Source: Hyphomicrobium_A sp963817485 (lineage in GTDB: Bacteria > Pseudomonadota > Alphaproteobacteria > Rhizobiales > Hyphomicrobiaceae). Taken from it: a stretch of 64,000 nucleotides of DNA. A model generated the notes under the pieces. The model had not been told where the DNA came from and ran no database searches. It worked only from the letters and a program-made list of their open reading frames with translations. This document shows, piece by piece, positions 13,954 through 23,256 of the stretch; position 1 is the stretch's first letter; each line of letters opens with the position of its first letter. Both the position numbers and the translations under genes were made by a program. The DNA lies in contig CAWFOR010000026.1 in assembly GCA_963817485.1 (NCBI GenBank), forward strand, positions 1 to 64,000, in the 5' to 3' direction.

Positions 13954-14610
13954 ATGGATCCCAATTTCTGGCATGAGCGCTGGCAGAAGAAGGAGACGGG
14001 CTTCCATCAGCCCGCCGTCAACGATCTGTTGCAGCTCTACTGGCCCCGGCTCGGCCTCGAGGCAGGGAGCGAGGTCTTCGTGCCGCTCTGCGGCAGGAGC
14101 CTCGACATGGTCTGGCTTGCCGATCAAGGGCATCGCGTCATCGGCGCGGAGCTGAGCCAGATCGCAATCGATGAGTTCTTCGCCGAGCGCGGCTTGACGC
14201 CCGCCACTTCGACGAATGCAAGCTTCAATGTGAAGTCGGCCGGCCCCTTCGAGATCTGGTGCGGCGATTTCTTCGACCTCCCGTCTAGCGCCACTGCCCG
14301 TGTGGCTGGCATTTACGATCGCGCCTCGCTCATCGCATTCCCTGCTGCCATGCAGGGGCGCTACGCCGCAAAGCTGAAGGAGCTGGCCCCGCCGGAAGCC
14401 CGGCTCCTGCTCATCACTCTCGACTACGATCAAAAGCAGATGACGGGGCCACCGTTTGCCACGCCGCGCAGCCAGGTGCACAGCCTCTTTGCGGATCGCT
14501 ACAAGATCGAAGAGCTCGCGTGCCAGTCGGCGCTCGAGCAAAGTCCACGGCTGATGCAGCGCGGCCTGACCTCGCTTGAGGTATGCGCCTACGCGTTGCG
14601 GCCGATCTGA
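13954..14610 (+). CDS. tpm: Thiopurine S-methyltransferase family protein
   Basis: A 218-residue SAM-dependent methyltransferase that would methylate thiopurines or tellurium/selenium oxyanions. MDPNFWHERWQKKETGFH is the family N-terminus. VFVPLCGRSLDMVWLADQGH is motif I, binding SAM. IWCGDFFDL and YDRASLIAFP follow, then LLLITLDYDQKQMTGPPF near residue 155. A longer in-frame start exists at 13882, but it would overlap argJ by 58 bases. The ATG at 13954, 14 bases after the argJ stop, is preferred. This is the first fully open gene after the damaged region. The physiological substrate is unknown. Confidence 0.85.
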   Translation: MDPNFWHERWQKKETGFHQPAVNDLLQLYWPRLGLEAGSEVFVPLCGRSLDMVWLADQGHRVIGAELSQIAIDEFFAERGLTPATSTNASFNVKSAGPFEIWCGDFFDLPSSATARVAGIYDRASLIAFPAAMQGRYAAKLKELAPPEARLLLITLDYDQKQMTGPPFATPRSQVHSLFADRYKIEELACQSALEQSPRLMQRGLTSLEVCAYALRPI

Positions 14611-14638
14611 GCGCGGCGATGTCGACTATGAAGCGTCG

Positions 14639-15730
14639 CTATTTCGCGCAGGCGACAAGCACGGTCTTGCCGACGCCGGGGACATAACGCGCGCATAGCT
14701 CTTCCGCGGGCCCCTTGCCTTGCTCCATCACCGGCTTCGATGCGGCATCAGTTTTTGCGGCAACCGGCGGGCTCGGCGTCGTGGTCGAGGGAGTGGCAGG
14801 TGGAGGTATAGGTGGGGGTGGCGTTGCCGCGGCCTCTGTCTCTTTCGTCCGCTCCAGTCCGCGGCGCGCGAACTCGATATCGGAGTCGAGCGCGAGCGCA
14901 CGCGAATAGAGCGAAGCGGCGTCGGGCTTGTGGCCGAGCTCCTCCTCGATCAGCCCCGAGACCGCGAGCGAGAACGCGCTCTTGGGCGCGATGCGCAGCG
15001 CCTCGTCGACGTCGACCTTCGCGTCGGCGGTGCGGCCGAGCTTCAGCCGGGCAAAGCCGCGCTGGCTCAGGATGATGGCACGCTCGCTCGGCAGCAGGGT
15101 CGACGCGCCCTTGGAGTTCAAGGCCGAGGAGAAATCGACGATCGCCGCGTCCCAATTCTGCGCCTGGCTGTTGGCGCGCCCGCGCAGGTGCGTGATATTG
15201 AAGTCACCGGGCTTGGCGCGCAGCGCCTCGTTGAGGTCGGCAAGCGCGAGCTTCGCGTTGCCCTGGCTGAGGTAGGCCTGCCCGCGCCCGCGGAATGCCC
15301 AAGCGTAGCTCGGCACCTTGTCGAGCGCGGCCGTGTAGTCGGCGATTGCCTCGGCGAACTGCTGCTTCTTGGCTCGCGCGTCGCCGCGCTGGCACCAATA
15401 CTGCGGGTTTTTCGGATCGAGCCCGATGGCGATGTCGAAGTCGGCGATTGCTGCGTCGTAGCGGCCCATGAGTTTGTAGGCCGCGCCGCGGTTGCCGAGC
15501 GCGATCGCCTTGTTGCGCGCATCAAGGCCGCCATCCTCGAAGAGCCGCGTGCAAGCTGCCACCGCGGCCTCCGCTTTCGGCGAGTCGGCACAGCTGGCGA
15601 CGTCGTCCTGGCTGACGCGCCCACGCGCCCAGGCATGGGGCGAGAAATCGGGCATGGCGAGCATCAGCGCCGCGGCAACAAACGCCGCTCTTGCCGCCGC
15701 ATCATGATGTGCCGTGTCGCAGCCGGTCAC
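14639..15730 (-). CDS. Exported tetratricopeptide-repeat protein
   Basis: Consecutive TPR units fill residues 60-280 (ALGNRGAAYKLMGRYDAAIADF, AWAFRGRGQAYLSQGNAKLA, LSQRGFARLKLGRTADAKVD). They are followed by a Pro/Thr-rich linker and a short C-terminal block with two Cys (ELCARYVPGVGKTVLVACAK). I start at the GTG at 15730, because it gives a hydrophobic leader (AAFVAAALMLAM) ending in HAWA, a likely signal-peptidase site. The open frame extends to an ATG at 15856, but that extension is not signal-like and would leave only 84 bases before the divergent FecR gene. The function is probably scaffolding in the periplasm. Confidence 0.7.
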   Translation of the reverse strand: MTGCDTAHHDAAARAAFVAAALMLAMPDFSPHAWARGRVSQDDVASCADSPKAEAAVAACTRLFEDGGLDARNKAIALGNRGAAYKLMGRYDAAIADFDIAIGLDPKNPQYWCQRGDARAKKQQFAEAIADYTAALDKVPSYAWAFRGRGQAYLSQGNAKLALADLNEALRAKPGDFNITHLRGRANSQAQNWDAAIVDFSSALNSKGASTLLPSERAIILSQRGFARLKLGRTADAKVDVDEALRIAPKSAFSLAVSGLIEEELGHKPDAASLYSRALALDSDIEFARRGLERTKETEAAATPPPPIPPPATPSTTTPSPPVAAKTDAASKPVMEQGKGPAEELCARYVPGVGKTVLVACAK

Positions 15731-15939
15731 GTCGGTTCTAGCCTCGCTGCACCCGTATCGGACGGTCCAGCATACCGCAAATTGTAAAGGAATTTTCGGG
15801 GTCCGTATCGAGGCCGGAAAGAAATCATTTGCATGCTGAAATAAACCCTGTCGCACCGGTCTCCGTGCCAGCGTCCGTGATTGTGCCCGGCCGCGGCCCG
15901 CGTTAGCTTTCCTCAGCTCACAGAGATATTGTGGCCTGT

Positions 15940-16839
15940 ATGCTGTATTCGCGTCTTATCATTTGCCTCTGTTTAGCAGCCCCCTTCGCGCCGGCCTCGG
16001 CTGAGCCGGGCGACGCCATCGGCGCGGCGGTGACGATCGTCAACCACGTCACCGGCGAGTTCAACCGCAACCTGAGGAATCTCGAGACCGGCGACAACGT
16101 GCGCCAGGAGGAGATCATTGCGGTTGCCGACGACGCCCTCGGCGAGTTGATGCTGCGCGACCAGACCAAGGTAGCGTTGGGGCCTGGCGCGCGGCTCACG
16201 CTCGACCGCTTCATCTACGATCCCAACCGGACCACCGGCTCAATCGTGCTCAACCTGATGCAGGGCGGCTTCCGCTTCATCACCGGGATTGCCGCCAAGC
16301 CGACCTACTCGATCCGCACGCCCGTCGTCTCGATTACCGTGCGCGGCACTGTGTTCGATGTCTTCGTCGAGGGGAACGAGGCCGTCTGGATCCTGCTGCA
16401 CGAAGGTGCCGTTACGGTCTGCAACAGCAGCGGCAAATGCCGCGAGCTCAACGATCCCTGCCGGGTCGTACGCATCGGCCCCGGCGGCGCCATGCCCGAT
16501 CCCGGCACGTGGAACGCGCTCCCCTACGCGCGCAGCGTGAGCTTCGATACGGCGTTCCCATTCGTCGTGAAGCCGCCCAGCATCGATCCCAAGCCGATCT
16601 TCTCGCGCGAGGACATCGAGCTCGGCCGCTGTCCCGAGCCGAAGGTGCGCAAGGTCGACTACGAGCCCGACGAGAAGCCGGCGAAGCCGAAGAGCTATAC
16701 CCCGCGCCGGTCGCGGCAAACATATGCGCGGCCGCGCTACCACCGTACGCCCCGCTACACTCCCGTGGTGCCGAACATCACCATCGGCATCGGCATTGGC
16801 GGCGGTGGCGGCCATCAGGGCGGCGGGCACTATAAGTAG
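15940..16839 (+). CDS. FecR-domain protein, exported
   Basis: A 299-residue protein with a clear signal peptide (LIICLCLAAPFAPASA). The FecR domain spans about residues 25-175: VTIVNHVTGEFNRNLR, DNVRQEEIIAVADDALGEL, TKVALGPGARLTLDRFIYD, GSIVLNLMQGGFRFITG and YSIRTPVVSITVRGTVFDVF. Cys pairs lie near residues 160-175. The C-terminus is Pro/Lys/Arg-rich, then ends in a Gly/His-rich tail (GGGGGHQGGGHYK). Stand-alone FecR-domain proteins of this kind are common in Hyphomicrobiales, and their partner is unknown. It is divergent from the TPR gene. A GTG at 15931 is an alternative start. Confidence 0.8.
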   Translation: MLYSRLIICLCLAAPFAPASAEPGDAIGAAVTIVNHVTGEFNRNLRNLETGDNVRQEEIIAVADDALGELMLRDQTKVALGPGARLTLDRFIYDPNRTTGSIVLNLMQGGFRFITGIAAKPTYSIRTPVVSITVRGTVFDVFVEGNEAVWILLHEGAVTVCNSSGKCRELNDPCRVVRIGPGGAMPDPGTWNALPYARSVSFDTAFPFVVKPPSIDPKPIFSREDIELGRCPEPKVRKVDYEPDEKPAKPKSYTPRRSRQTYARPRYHRTPRYTPVVPNITIGIGIGGGGGHQGGGHYK

Positions 16840-16875
16840 CCGTCCGCATTTGCCCCAACGGCGCGACGGAGGCGA

Positions 16876-17682
16876 CTAGGGAAGCAGCGCGACGACACGC
16901 GCAGGCGCGCCCGAGCCGTGCGCTAGCTTGATCGGCAGCGCCACCACCCAGGCCCCCGTCGGCGGCAGTTGGTCGAGGCTCATCAGGTTCTCCAGGCCGA
17001 CGACGTTGGCTGCGCCCAGAACGCGGTGCACGAAGAAATCCTTCGACGGCCCGTTGTCCACGCTGGCGGTATCGACGCCGAGCACTGCGGCGCCGCGCTC
17101 GACGAGCAGCCGCGCTGCATCGGCGCCGTAGGAGGGAAAGTGCAGGTGGCTCGCATCGCCAGGCGTGTCATCGCCAAGGTAAGCACGCTTGTCGGGCCAG
17201 CGGCTGCTCCAGCCGGTACGCAAGAGCACGATCGATCCGCGCGCGATTGTCCCGTTGATAGCCTCCCACGCGGTAACGTCTTCCGGCGTCAGCGTGTAGT
17301 CCGGATCGACCGCCGCCTTCGCTGAAATGTCGATGACCACCGCGCGCCCAATCAGACGGTCGACGGGGATGTCGGCGGCGGGCTCGCCCTTCTCGGCAAA
17401 ATGATACGGCGCATCGATGTGCGTGCCGCCGTGCTCTGGCGTGCAAAACCGGTTCGCCGCGTAGAAGAACCCCCGCTCCGTCATCCCCTTGTGCTCCTCG
17501 GTAAGCTCGAAGGTCTTTGCCTCCGTCGGCCAGAAGATGGTGCTCGCGTCGATCGGGTGCGTGAGGTCGACGACCTTCGCGGCGGCGAGGTCGAAGCCCT
17601 GGGCCCCGGCGGAGGGCGACAGAACGGCCAAAGGAAGGGCCATCGACACGGAAGCTAGGACGACGCGGCGGATCGTGGACAT
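16876..17682 (-). CDS. Cyclase family protein (kynurenine-formamidase-like metal hydrolase), exported
   Basis: A 268-residue protein starting at the ATG at 17682 with a signal peptide ending SPSAGAQ. The cyclase/KynB signature is present: VVDLTHPIDASTIFWP near residue 37 and HGGTHIDAPYHF near residue 85, whose His and Asp residues bind divalent metal. FPSYGADAARLLVERG and GVDTASVDNG are further family blocks. The signal peptide argues against cytoplasmic tryptophan catabolism, so the substrate is unknown. It is divergent from the DD-carboxypeptidase gene at 17883. Confidence 0.82.
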   Translation of the reverse strand: MSTIRRVVLASVSMALPLAVLSPSAGAQGFDLAAAKVVDLTHPIDASTIFWPTEAKTFELTEEHKGMTERGFFYAANRFCTPEHGGTHIDAPYHFAEKGEPAADIPVDRLIGRAVVIDISAKAAVDPDYTLTPEDVTAWEAINGTIARGSIVLLRTGWSSRWPDKRAYLGDDTPGDASHLHFPSYGADAARLLVERGAAVLGVDTASVDNGPSKDFFVHRVLGAANVVGLENLMSLDQLPPTGAWVVALPIKLAHGSGAPARVVALLP

Positions 17683-17882
17683 TGTGGCCTCCAGGACACC
17701 GAGGAGCACACCAATGCTTGCCAAGGGTGCGTCTGCTGGCAAGCGGTGGCGCCAAGTTGCCGCGAATACTGCCAATTGCGGGGTTACAATGCCGTTTCGC
17801 TTGTGGGCTGACATTTGCCTGCAAGCTGCGGCATAATCCGTGGCGGGGGAATCAGTTTCGAGCCGCGAAGGGGCGGAACGTC

Positions 17883-18941
17883 TTGGCAAAAGACGCGAAG
17901 ATCGTGTTGGCCGGCGCCCTTGCCTGGGGCCTTTCCTGCGCGTTCGGCGCGGGGCCCGCGCTCGCGGCCGGGGCGATCCTGTTCGACACCACCGACGGGC
18001 ACGTCCTCTATGCCGAGGACGTGGATACCGGCTGGTATCCCGCCTCGCTCACAAAGATGATGACGGCCTACGTCGCCTTCCAGGCGGTGCGCGATCACAA
18101 GATCACGCTCGATACCAAGATCTTCATCTCGCCGCACGCACAGGCGCAGCCACCGACGCGCCTCGGCCTCAAGGCGGGCAAGGACCTTCCGCTGGTGGAC
18201 GCGCTGCGCGCACTCATCATGCGCTCGGCCAATGACCTCGCCATCGCGATTGCCGAGACGGTCGGCGGCGACGAGGCCTCGTTCGTCAAGACCATGAACC
18301 AGACGGCGGCGCAGCTCGGCATGCTGCACACCCACTTCATCAACCCCAACGGCTTGCCCGCCGAGCAGCAGGTGACGACCCCGCGCGACATGGCGCTCCT
18401 GGCGCAAGCGCTGGTGCGCGACTTCCCCGAGCACGGCGCCATGTTCTCCGACACGCAGGCGATGATCGGGAAGGTCAGCATCTCGACCCACAACGCGCTG
18501 CTCGGCAGCTTCCAGGGCGCCGACGGTATCAAGACGGGCTACACCTGCGCCTCGGGCTACAACCTCGTCGCCAGCGCTACGCGCGACGGACACCGTCTCG
18601 TCGCGGTCGTGCTCGGCGACGAGACGAGCGCCGCCCGCAACGCGCGCGCCGCCGCGCTGCTCGAGCACGGCTTCAAGACGCTCGAATGGAAGGGGCTCGT
18701 GCCCACCGCGCGGGTGGAGAACTATCCCAGCGATATCGTCGGCGCCGGCTTCGAGCCCAACGCGACCATGCTCGAGCACTGGAAGGGCTGCCAGGATTTG
18801 CCGCCGCCTGTCGTCGCTGACGCCAAGGATGGCAAGGACGCCAAGAAGCAGCAGGCGAGCGTCGCCGAGACCAAGAAGCCGGTGCAGCGGCAGGCGCGCT
18901 CGAGCGGCAGCAGGAAGCGTCGCCACGCGCGCAACGAGTGA
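17883..18941 (+). CDS. D-alanyl-D-alanine carboxypeptidase (DacF/PBP5 family)
   Basis: A serine peptidase of family S11 that trims the terminal D-Ala of stem pentapeptides. The catalytic motifs are complete: SLTKMM (SxxK), SAND (SxN) and KTGYTCASG (KTG). The leader is hydrophobic and ends PALAAG. No ATG lies at the natural start: TTG at 17883 follows a GGGGCGG purine stretch and gives the leader directly. The C-terminal 60 residues are Lys/Arg-rich and may bind the membrane or wall. Length of about 352 residues is normal. Because it supplies tetrapeptide stems, it is a plausible partner of the L,D-transpeptidases at 3.4-6.7 kb (inference). Confidence 0.88.
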   Translation: MAKDAKIVLAGALAWGLSCAFGAGPALAAGAILFDTTDGHVLYAEDVDTGWYPASLTKMMTAYVAFQAVRDHKITLDTKIFISPHAQAQPPTRLGLKAGKDLPLVDALRALIMRSANDLAIAIAETVGGDEASFVKTMNQTAAQLGMLHTHFINPNGLPAEQQVTTPRDMALLAQALVRDFPEHGAMFSDTQAMIGKVSISTHNALLGSFQGADGIKTGYTCASGYNLVASATRDGHRLVAVVLGDETSAARNARAAALLEHGFKTLEWKGLVPTARVENYPSDIVGAGFEPNATMLEHWKGCQDLPPPVVADAKDGKDAKKQQASVAETKKPVQRQARSSGSRKRRHARNE

Positions 18942-18950
18942 CCGGCGCGC

Positions 18951-19913
18951 TCAGACCCAGCGCCCCGACGGCTTGCCGGCTTTTTCCTCGATTGCGTCCC
19001 AGATAAGCGCAGCGATATCAGCCCCGCCAAAATCCTTCACCTGACGGATCCCGGTCGGCGAGGTCACGTTGATCTCGGTGAGGTACGGCCCGATCACGTC
19101 GATGCCGGCAAAGAGCAGCCCGCGCCGTTTCAGCTCCGGCCCCAGCCGCTCGCAAATCTCCCGATCGCGCGCGGTGAGCTCCGTCGGCTTCGCCGTGCCG
19201 CCGACGTGCAGGTTGGAGCGCGTCTCCGTCAGCAACGGCACGCGGTTGATGGCGCCCACGGCCTTGCCGTCGACGAGGATGATGCGCTTGTCGCCGTCGC
19301 GCACCTCGGGCCGGTACTGCTGCACCATGAACGGCTCGCGGAACACGGTCTGGAACAGCTCGACCAGCGAGCCGACGTTGGTGTCGTCCGGCGCGATGCG
19401 GAAGATTGCGGCGCCGCCGTTGCCGTAGAGCGGCTTCAGGATGATGTCCTTCATCTCGGCGCGAAATGCCTGCACGTCGGCAAGCGAGCGCGTGACGATG
19501 GTCGGCGGCATCAGGTCGAGGAAGTCGAGGACGAAGATCTTTTCCGGCGCGTTGCGCACGTGCGCGGGGTCGTTGACGACGAGCGTCTTGGGATGGATGC
19601 GCTCCAGCAAGTGCGTCGTCGTGATGTAGGCCATGTCGAAGGGCGGGTCCTGCCGCAGCAGCACCACGTCCTGCTGCGACAGGTCCTCGACGCGCGGCTC
19701 GCTGAGCTTGTAGTGCGCGCCCACCTTGTCCTCGACCTTCAGGGTCTCGCCGCGCGCGAGCAGCTTGTTGCCGTGGAGCGCAAGGTTGGGCGGCGTGTAG
19801 TAGAAGAGCGCGTGCCCTCGCCTCTGCGCCTCGAGCAGCAGCGCGAATGTGGAGTCGCCGCGGATGTCGATCCGCTCGATCGGGTCCATCTGGCAGGCGA
19901 CGCGCAAGGGCAA
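18951..19913 (-). CDS. gshB: Glutathione synthase
   Basis: A 320-residue ATP-grasp enzyme joining gamma-glutamylcysteine and glycine. RVACQMDPIERIDIRGDSTF is the GshB N-terminus. VLLRQDPPFDMAYITTTHLLE, IILKPLYGNGGAAIFR (ATP-grasp loop) and GIDVIGPYLTEINVTSPTG near the C-terminus are diagnostic. Its stop is 10 bases from the convergent carboxypeptidase stop. It lies downstream of yraN and rsmI on the same strand, with an 81-base gap. Confidence 0.95.
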   Translation of the reverse strand: MPLRVACQMDPIERIDIRGDSTFALLLEAQRRGHALFYYTPPNLALHGNKLLARGETLKVEDKVGAHYKLSEPRVEDLSQQDVVLLRQDPPFDMAYITTTHLLERIHPKTLVVNDPAHVRNAPEKIFVLDFLDLMPPTIVTRSLADVQAFRAEMKDIILKPLYGNGGAAIFRIAPDDTNVGSLVELFQTVFREPFMVQQYRPEVRDGDKRIILVDGKAVGAINRVPLLTETRSNLHVGGTAKPTELTARDREICERLGPELKRRGLLFAGIDVIGPYLTEINVTSPTGIRQVKDFGGADIAALIWDAIEEKAGKPSGRWV

Positions 19914-19994
19914 GAGGCGGACTCCTCGGGAGGGTTAGGGCCGCGTAGGCAAACCGCTCCAAGCGAGAGGTGTCAATGCCAATCGGACGACAGC

Positions 19995-20384
19995 CTACAT
20001 ACCATCGGGGATGTGGCGCGGCAGACGGCCCGGCACCAAGAGGATCACGTCGAAGGCAAAGACGTGCCCGTGATAGCGCGGGCGGCGCGCGAGCCAGAGA
20101 TCGGACGCGCGGCGGATGCGTGCCGCCTGGCGCGCCGAGACCGCGGCCTCGGCATCCTCGCGCGTCAGCCGTCGCTTCACCTCCACGAAGGCGAGGCGCT
20201 TTCCCCGCACCGCGATAATGTCGATCTCGCCTGCCCGCGTCTTCACGCGCCGGCCAAGGATGCGATAGCCCTTGGCGATCAGCACCGCCGCGGCGAACGC
20301 CTCCGACACCCGGCCGCGCCGCAGCCGCATGCGCCGTTCGGCGGCGCCGGAGGCAAGCGGCTTACCGCGGAGAGGCGCGGTCAT
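19995..20384 (-). CDS. YraN/UPF0102 family nuclease-like protein
   Basis: A 129-residue protein of the UPF0102 family, which has a restriction-endonuclease-like fold. The signature GEIDIIAVRGKRLAFVEVKRR holds the D-(x)n-ExK motif expected for that fold. An Arg-rich N-terminus precedes it. Its ATG overlaps the rsmI stop by four bases (ATGA), so the two are translationally coupled, the usual arrangement. The precise role is not established. Confidence 0.9.
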   Translation of the reverse strand: MTAPLRGKPLASGAAERRMRLRRGRVSEAFAAAVLIAKGYRILGRRVKTRAGEIDIIAVRGKRLAFVEVKRRLTREDAEAAVSARQAARIRRASDLWLARRPRYHGHVFAFDVILLVPGRLPRHIPDGM

Positions 20385-21274
20385 TCGCTCGTGCGCTCCC
20401 GCGCCAGGCCCAGATCGTAGACGCGCGTCTTGGGCACACCCAGCGCGTCCGCCACCACCTTGGCGGCGTCGCGCAGGCTCATCTCGCGCAGAGCCGTGTC
20501 GAGCTTCGCGGCGATCTCCTCGTCGGTGACCTCGCCCGCCTGCGGAGGGCCAACGACGATGACGGCCTCGCCCTTGATGGGTCTTGCGCCGAGCTGCTCG
20601 GCGAGCTGCGGTAGGCTTGCCCGCAGCACCTCCTCGTGCAGCTTCGTCAGCTCGCGCGCGAGTGCGGCGGGACGCGCCCCCAGCTCCGCGGCAAGATCGG
20701 CCAGCGTCTCGGCTACGCGCGATGGCGCTTCAAAGAAGACGAGCGTTGCCGCAACGGATTTGAGCTCGGCGATGCGCGAGCGCCGCGCCGCGCTCCTCGG
20801 CGGCAGAAACCCAACAAAGTAGAACGCATCCGTCGGCAGCCCGGCAACGCTCAAGCCCGCAAGCGCTGCCGATGGCCCGGGGAGCGACTCGACCCGGTGC
20901 CCGGCCTCGAGGCTCGCGCGCACGAGCTTGTAGCCGGGGTCGGAGACGAGCGGCGTACCGGCGTCCGAGATCAGCGCCACGCGGCGCCCCGCCGCGAGAT
21001 CGGCTAAGACGCGCGGGCGCTCACGCGCGGCGTTGTGGTCGTGGTAGGGCCGCGTCGTCGCCTCGATGCCGAAGTGCGAAAGCAGCGTGCGGCTGTGGCG
21101 GGTGTCCTCGCACAGGATGATATCGGCGCGGGCGAGCACCGAGAGAGCGCGCAGGGTGATGTCGGCGAGATTGCCGATGGGCGTCGCGACGAGATAAAGC
21201 CCCGGCGGCAGCTCGCGATCGAGATGCCGCTGCATCTCGACGGCCGCGGCGGCCGCGACAGAGCTCGATTTCAT
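20381..21274 (-). CDS. rsmI: 16S rRNA (cytidine(1402)-2'-O)-methyltransferase RsmI
   Basis: RsmI methylates the ribose of C1402 in the ribosomal P site. Family blocks: LYLVATPIGNLADITLRAL, ILCEDTRHSRTLL, ALISDAGTPLVSDPGYKLV and LPTDAFYFVGFLPP. The C-terminal HTH-like domain includes SLRDAAKVVADALGVPKTRVYDL. I place the start at the ATG at 21274; another ATG at 21289 adds five residues. The open frame extends much further upstream, but that part is antisense to the lipoprotein gene and not real. Confidence 0.93.
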   Translation of the reverse strand: MKSSSVAAAAAVEMQRHLDRELPPGLYLVATPIGNLADITLRALSVLARADIILCEDTRHSRTLLSHFGIEATTRPYHDHNAARERPRVLADLAAGRRVALISDAGTPLVSDPGYKLVRASLEAGHRVESLPGPSAALAGLSVAGLPTDAFYFVGFLPPRSAARRSRIAELKSVAATLVFFEAPSRVAETLADLAAELGARPAALARELTKLHEEVLRASLPQLAEQLGARPIKGEAVIVVGPPQAGEVTDEEIAAKLDTALREMSLRDAAKVVADALGVPKTRVYDLGLARERTSE

Positions 21275-21469
21275 GTCCGAACCGACCATGGTGCAGGCCC
21301 GGTTTGCGGCTTTGTGCCGATTGTTAACTATTGTGGCGCGCTCGCACTTTTCGCGTGCGCAAACAAAGTCTAACCAGCTGAGAAGAGATTCGTTACACTG
21401 TTCGCGCCGGAGAGGCCATGGCCGTGGCGCGCGGGGGCGGTGTCGCGGTCTCTGGGGGAAGTCGGCCGG

Positions 21470-22711
21470 ATGCGAAGGACTATGGAGCCCGGACGGGGCC
21501 GCGCGCTCGCGCTGCGCGCTCTTGCGCTCGGGGTGCTCGCCGGACTTGTCCAAGCCTGCTCCACCTCGATGGGGCCCGTGCCCGCTCCGACGGCGCAGAT
21601 TGCCACTCCGCCCACGACCGCTTCCACACGCGCACCCGTCAAGATCGCGCTGCTCCTGCCGCTCGGCGGCATGGGCGAGACCGCGGCCGTGGCAAAGAGC
21701 ATGAAGCAGGCGGCCGAGATGGCGTTGTTTGAGGTCAACGATCCTTCCGTGCAGCTCGTGACCAAGGACGACGGGGGAACGACCGCGGGCGCGCGCGCCG
21801 CGGCCGATGCCGCCGTCAAGGAGGGTGCCGAGATCATCCTCGGGCCCCTGTTCTCGCAGGCGGTTGCCGGAGCAGCGCCCGTGGCGCGCCAGGCCAACGT
21901 GCCGATCATCGCCTTCTCCAACGACGCGCAGATCGCCGGCAAGGGCGTCTATCTCATGAGCTTCCTCGCTGAGGAGGAGGTCAACCGCATCGTCGGCTTC
22001 GCCGCGTCGCAGGGCAAGAAACGCTTCGCGGCGCTCATTCCCGACAATGCCTACGGCAACGTCGTCGAACCCGTGTTCCGCCGCGCGGTGGAACGCGCCG
22101 GCGGCACGGTCGCGATCATCGAGAAGTATCAGCCCGCCGCCAACGGCATGCTGGGGCCGGCAAAGCGCGTCGTCGAGGCGATCAAGCGCGGCGAGGAGGA
22201 GATGACCCCCGTCGACGCACTCTTCCTGCCGGGCGGCCAGGATGCGCTGCCGCGGATCGGCCCGGTCATCGCCTATTCTGGCCTCGATACGCGCAAGGTG
22301 AAGCTGCTCGGCACCGGCGCCTGGGACTTCCCGTCCATCGGCAGGGACGAGGCTTTCGTCGGCGGCTGGTATCCGAGCCCCGATCCGGCCACGTGGCGCG
22401 CCTTTGCGGAGCGCTTCGGCAAGGCCTTCGGCAATGCGCCGCCGCGCATCGCCAGCATAACCTATGACGCCGTCGGCATGGCGATTTCGCTGGCGTCGAA
22501 CCCGCCGGGTCAACGCTACACACCGGCCGAGCTGATGCGGCCCAATGGCTTCTCGGGCGTCGACGGCATCGTCCGCTTCAACGATAACGGATTGAGCGAG
22601 CACGCGCTGGCAGTGCTCGAGGTGCAGAAGTTCGGTTCAGCCGTGGTCGATCCGGCACCGAGCTCGTTCCAGCCGACGAAGTTGTCGGCCGTCGAGCACA
22701 CGGTTCATTAG
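21470..22711 (+). CDS. LppC/LpoA-like lipoprotein with periplasmic-binding fold (penicillin-binding protein activator family)
   Basis: A 413-residue protein starting at the ATG at 21470, with a GGGGGA element about 10 bases upstream. The leader ends in a lipobox (LVQAC, Cys near residue 27), so it should be lipid-anchored. The mature part is a type-1 periplasmic-binding fold: VKIALLLPLGGMGETAAV, MKQAAEMALFEV, GAEIILGPLFSQAV, VPIIAFSNDAQIAG and FAALIPDNAYGNVV. In gammaproteobacteria the related LpoA activates PBP1A; here the ligand or partner is unknown. The position divergent from rsmI-yraN-gshB is the usual one. Confidence 0.87.
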   Translation: MRRTMEPGRGRALALRALALGVLAGLVQACSTSMGPVPAPTAQIATPPTTASTRAPVKIALLLPLGGMGETAAVAKSMKQAAEMALFEVNDPSVQLVTKDDGGTTAGARAAADAAVKEGAEIILGPLFSQAVAGAAPVARQANVPIIAFSNDAQIAGKGVYLMSFLAEEEVNRIVGFAASQGKKRFAALIPDNAYGNVVEPVFRRAVERAGGTVAIIEKYQPAANGMLGPAKRVVEAIKRGEEEMTPVDALFLPGGQDALPRIGPVIAYSGLDTRKVKLLGTGAWDFPSIGRDEAFVGGWYPSPDPATWRAFAERFGKAFGNAPPRIASITYDAVGMAISLASNPPGQRYTPAELMRPNGFSGVDGIVRFNDNGLSEHALAVLEVQKFGSAVVDPAPSSFQPTKLSAVEHTVH

Positions 22712-22727
22712 CGAGAGCCAAGCCGTA

Positions 22728-23189
22728 TCAGGCGGCGAGCGCCTTCTTGGGACGAGCCGCAGGCGTCGGGCTCTTGGCCGCCTCTGCCAGCACGGCACGA
22801 AGCGCACGGCCATCGGCCGGGATCGGCATGGCGGCGCCGAGATCCTGAATGAGGAGCTGGAGGGCATAATCGGCAGCGTCGATCTGACGGGCGGCCGCGG
22901 CCTGAAACGCCTCAATGTCGCGGAAGCTCGCGAGGGCCGACCGGATGATGCCGGTCGCGCGCACCCACTGACCCTCGATGCCGATGACAGCCGGCTCCCG
23001 CGGCACAACTCGAGGCGGGGCCGTCCGTGCGCGCCGGTGCTCGATCAGACTGGCGCAACCGGCGACGGCGTCCACCGCGCGGGCGCGCGCCGCAGTCGCT
23101 AGCCCAAGCGCCGCCTGCCGGCAAAAATAGAGCGCATCCGCCGCTGCGGCCCCGAAGGCATTCTGAGTTGCATAGGACACGGCTGTCAT
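22728..23189 (-). CDS. Phasin-like hypothetical protein
   Basis: About 153 residues from the ATG at 23189; a TTG at 23294 would add 35. The sequence is helical and alanine-rich with phasin-like features: YATQNAFGAAAADALYFCRQ, then a second helix pair around FRDIEAFQAAAARQIDAADY. It ends in a Lys/Pro-rich tail (RPKKALAA). Phasins coat polyhydroxyalkanoate granules. The match is by pattern only, so this is a weak assignment. The region just upstream carries a structured inverted repeat. Confidence 0.5.
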   Translation of the reverse strand: MTAVSYATQNAFGAAAADALYFCRQAALGLATAARARAVDAVAGCASLIEHRRARTAPPRVVPREPAVIGIEGQWVRATGIIRSALASFRDIEAFQAAAARQIDAADYALQLLIQDLGAAMPIPADGRALRAVLAEAAKSPTPAARPKKALAA

Positions 23190-23256
23190 CCCCCGATGGC
23201 GAGTGAGGCTGAGCTTATTCGCAAGCAAAGACAAGGCACTGAGCAAATCCGTTGGT

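Noticed and set aside
20381..22603. A 740-codon minus-strand open frame that includes rsmI
   Set aside because: Sequence above about 21290 is antisense to the LppC-like lipoprotein gene and has no family similarity; high GC keeps it open.
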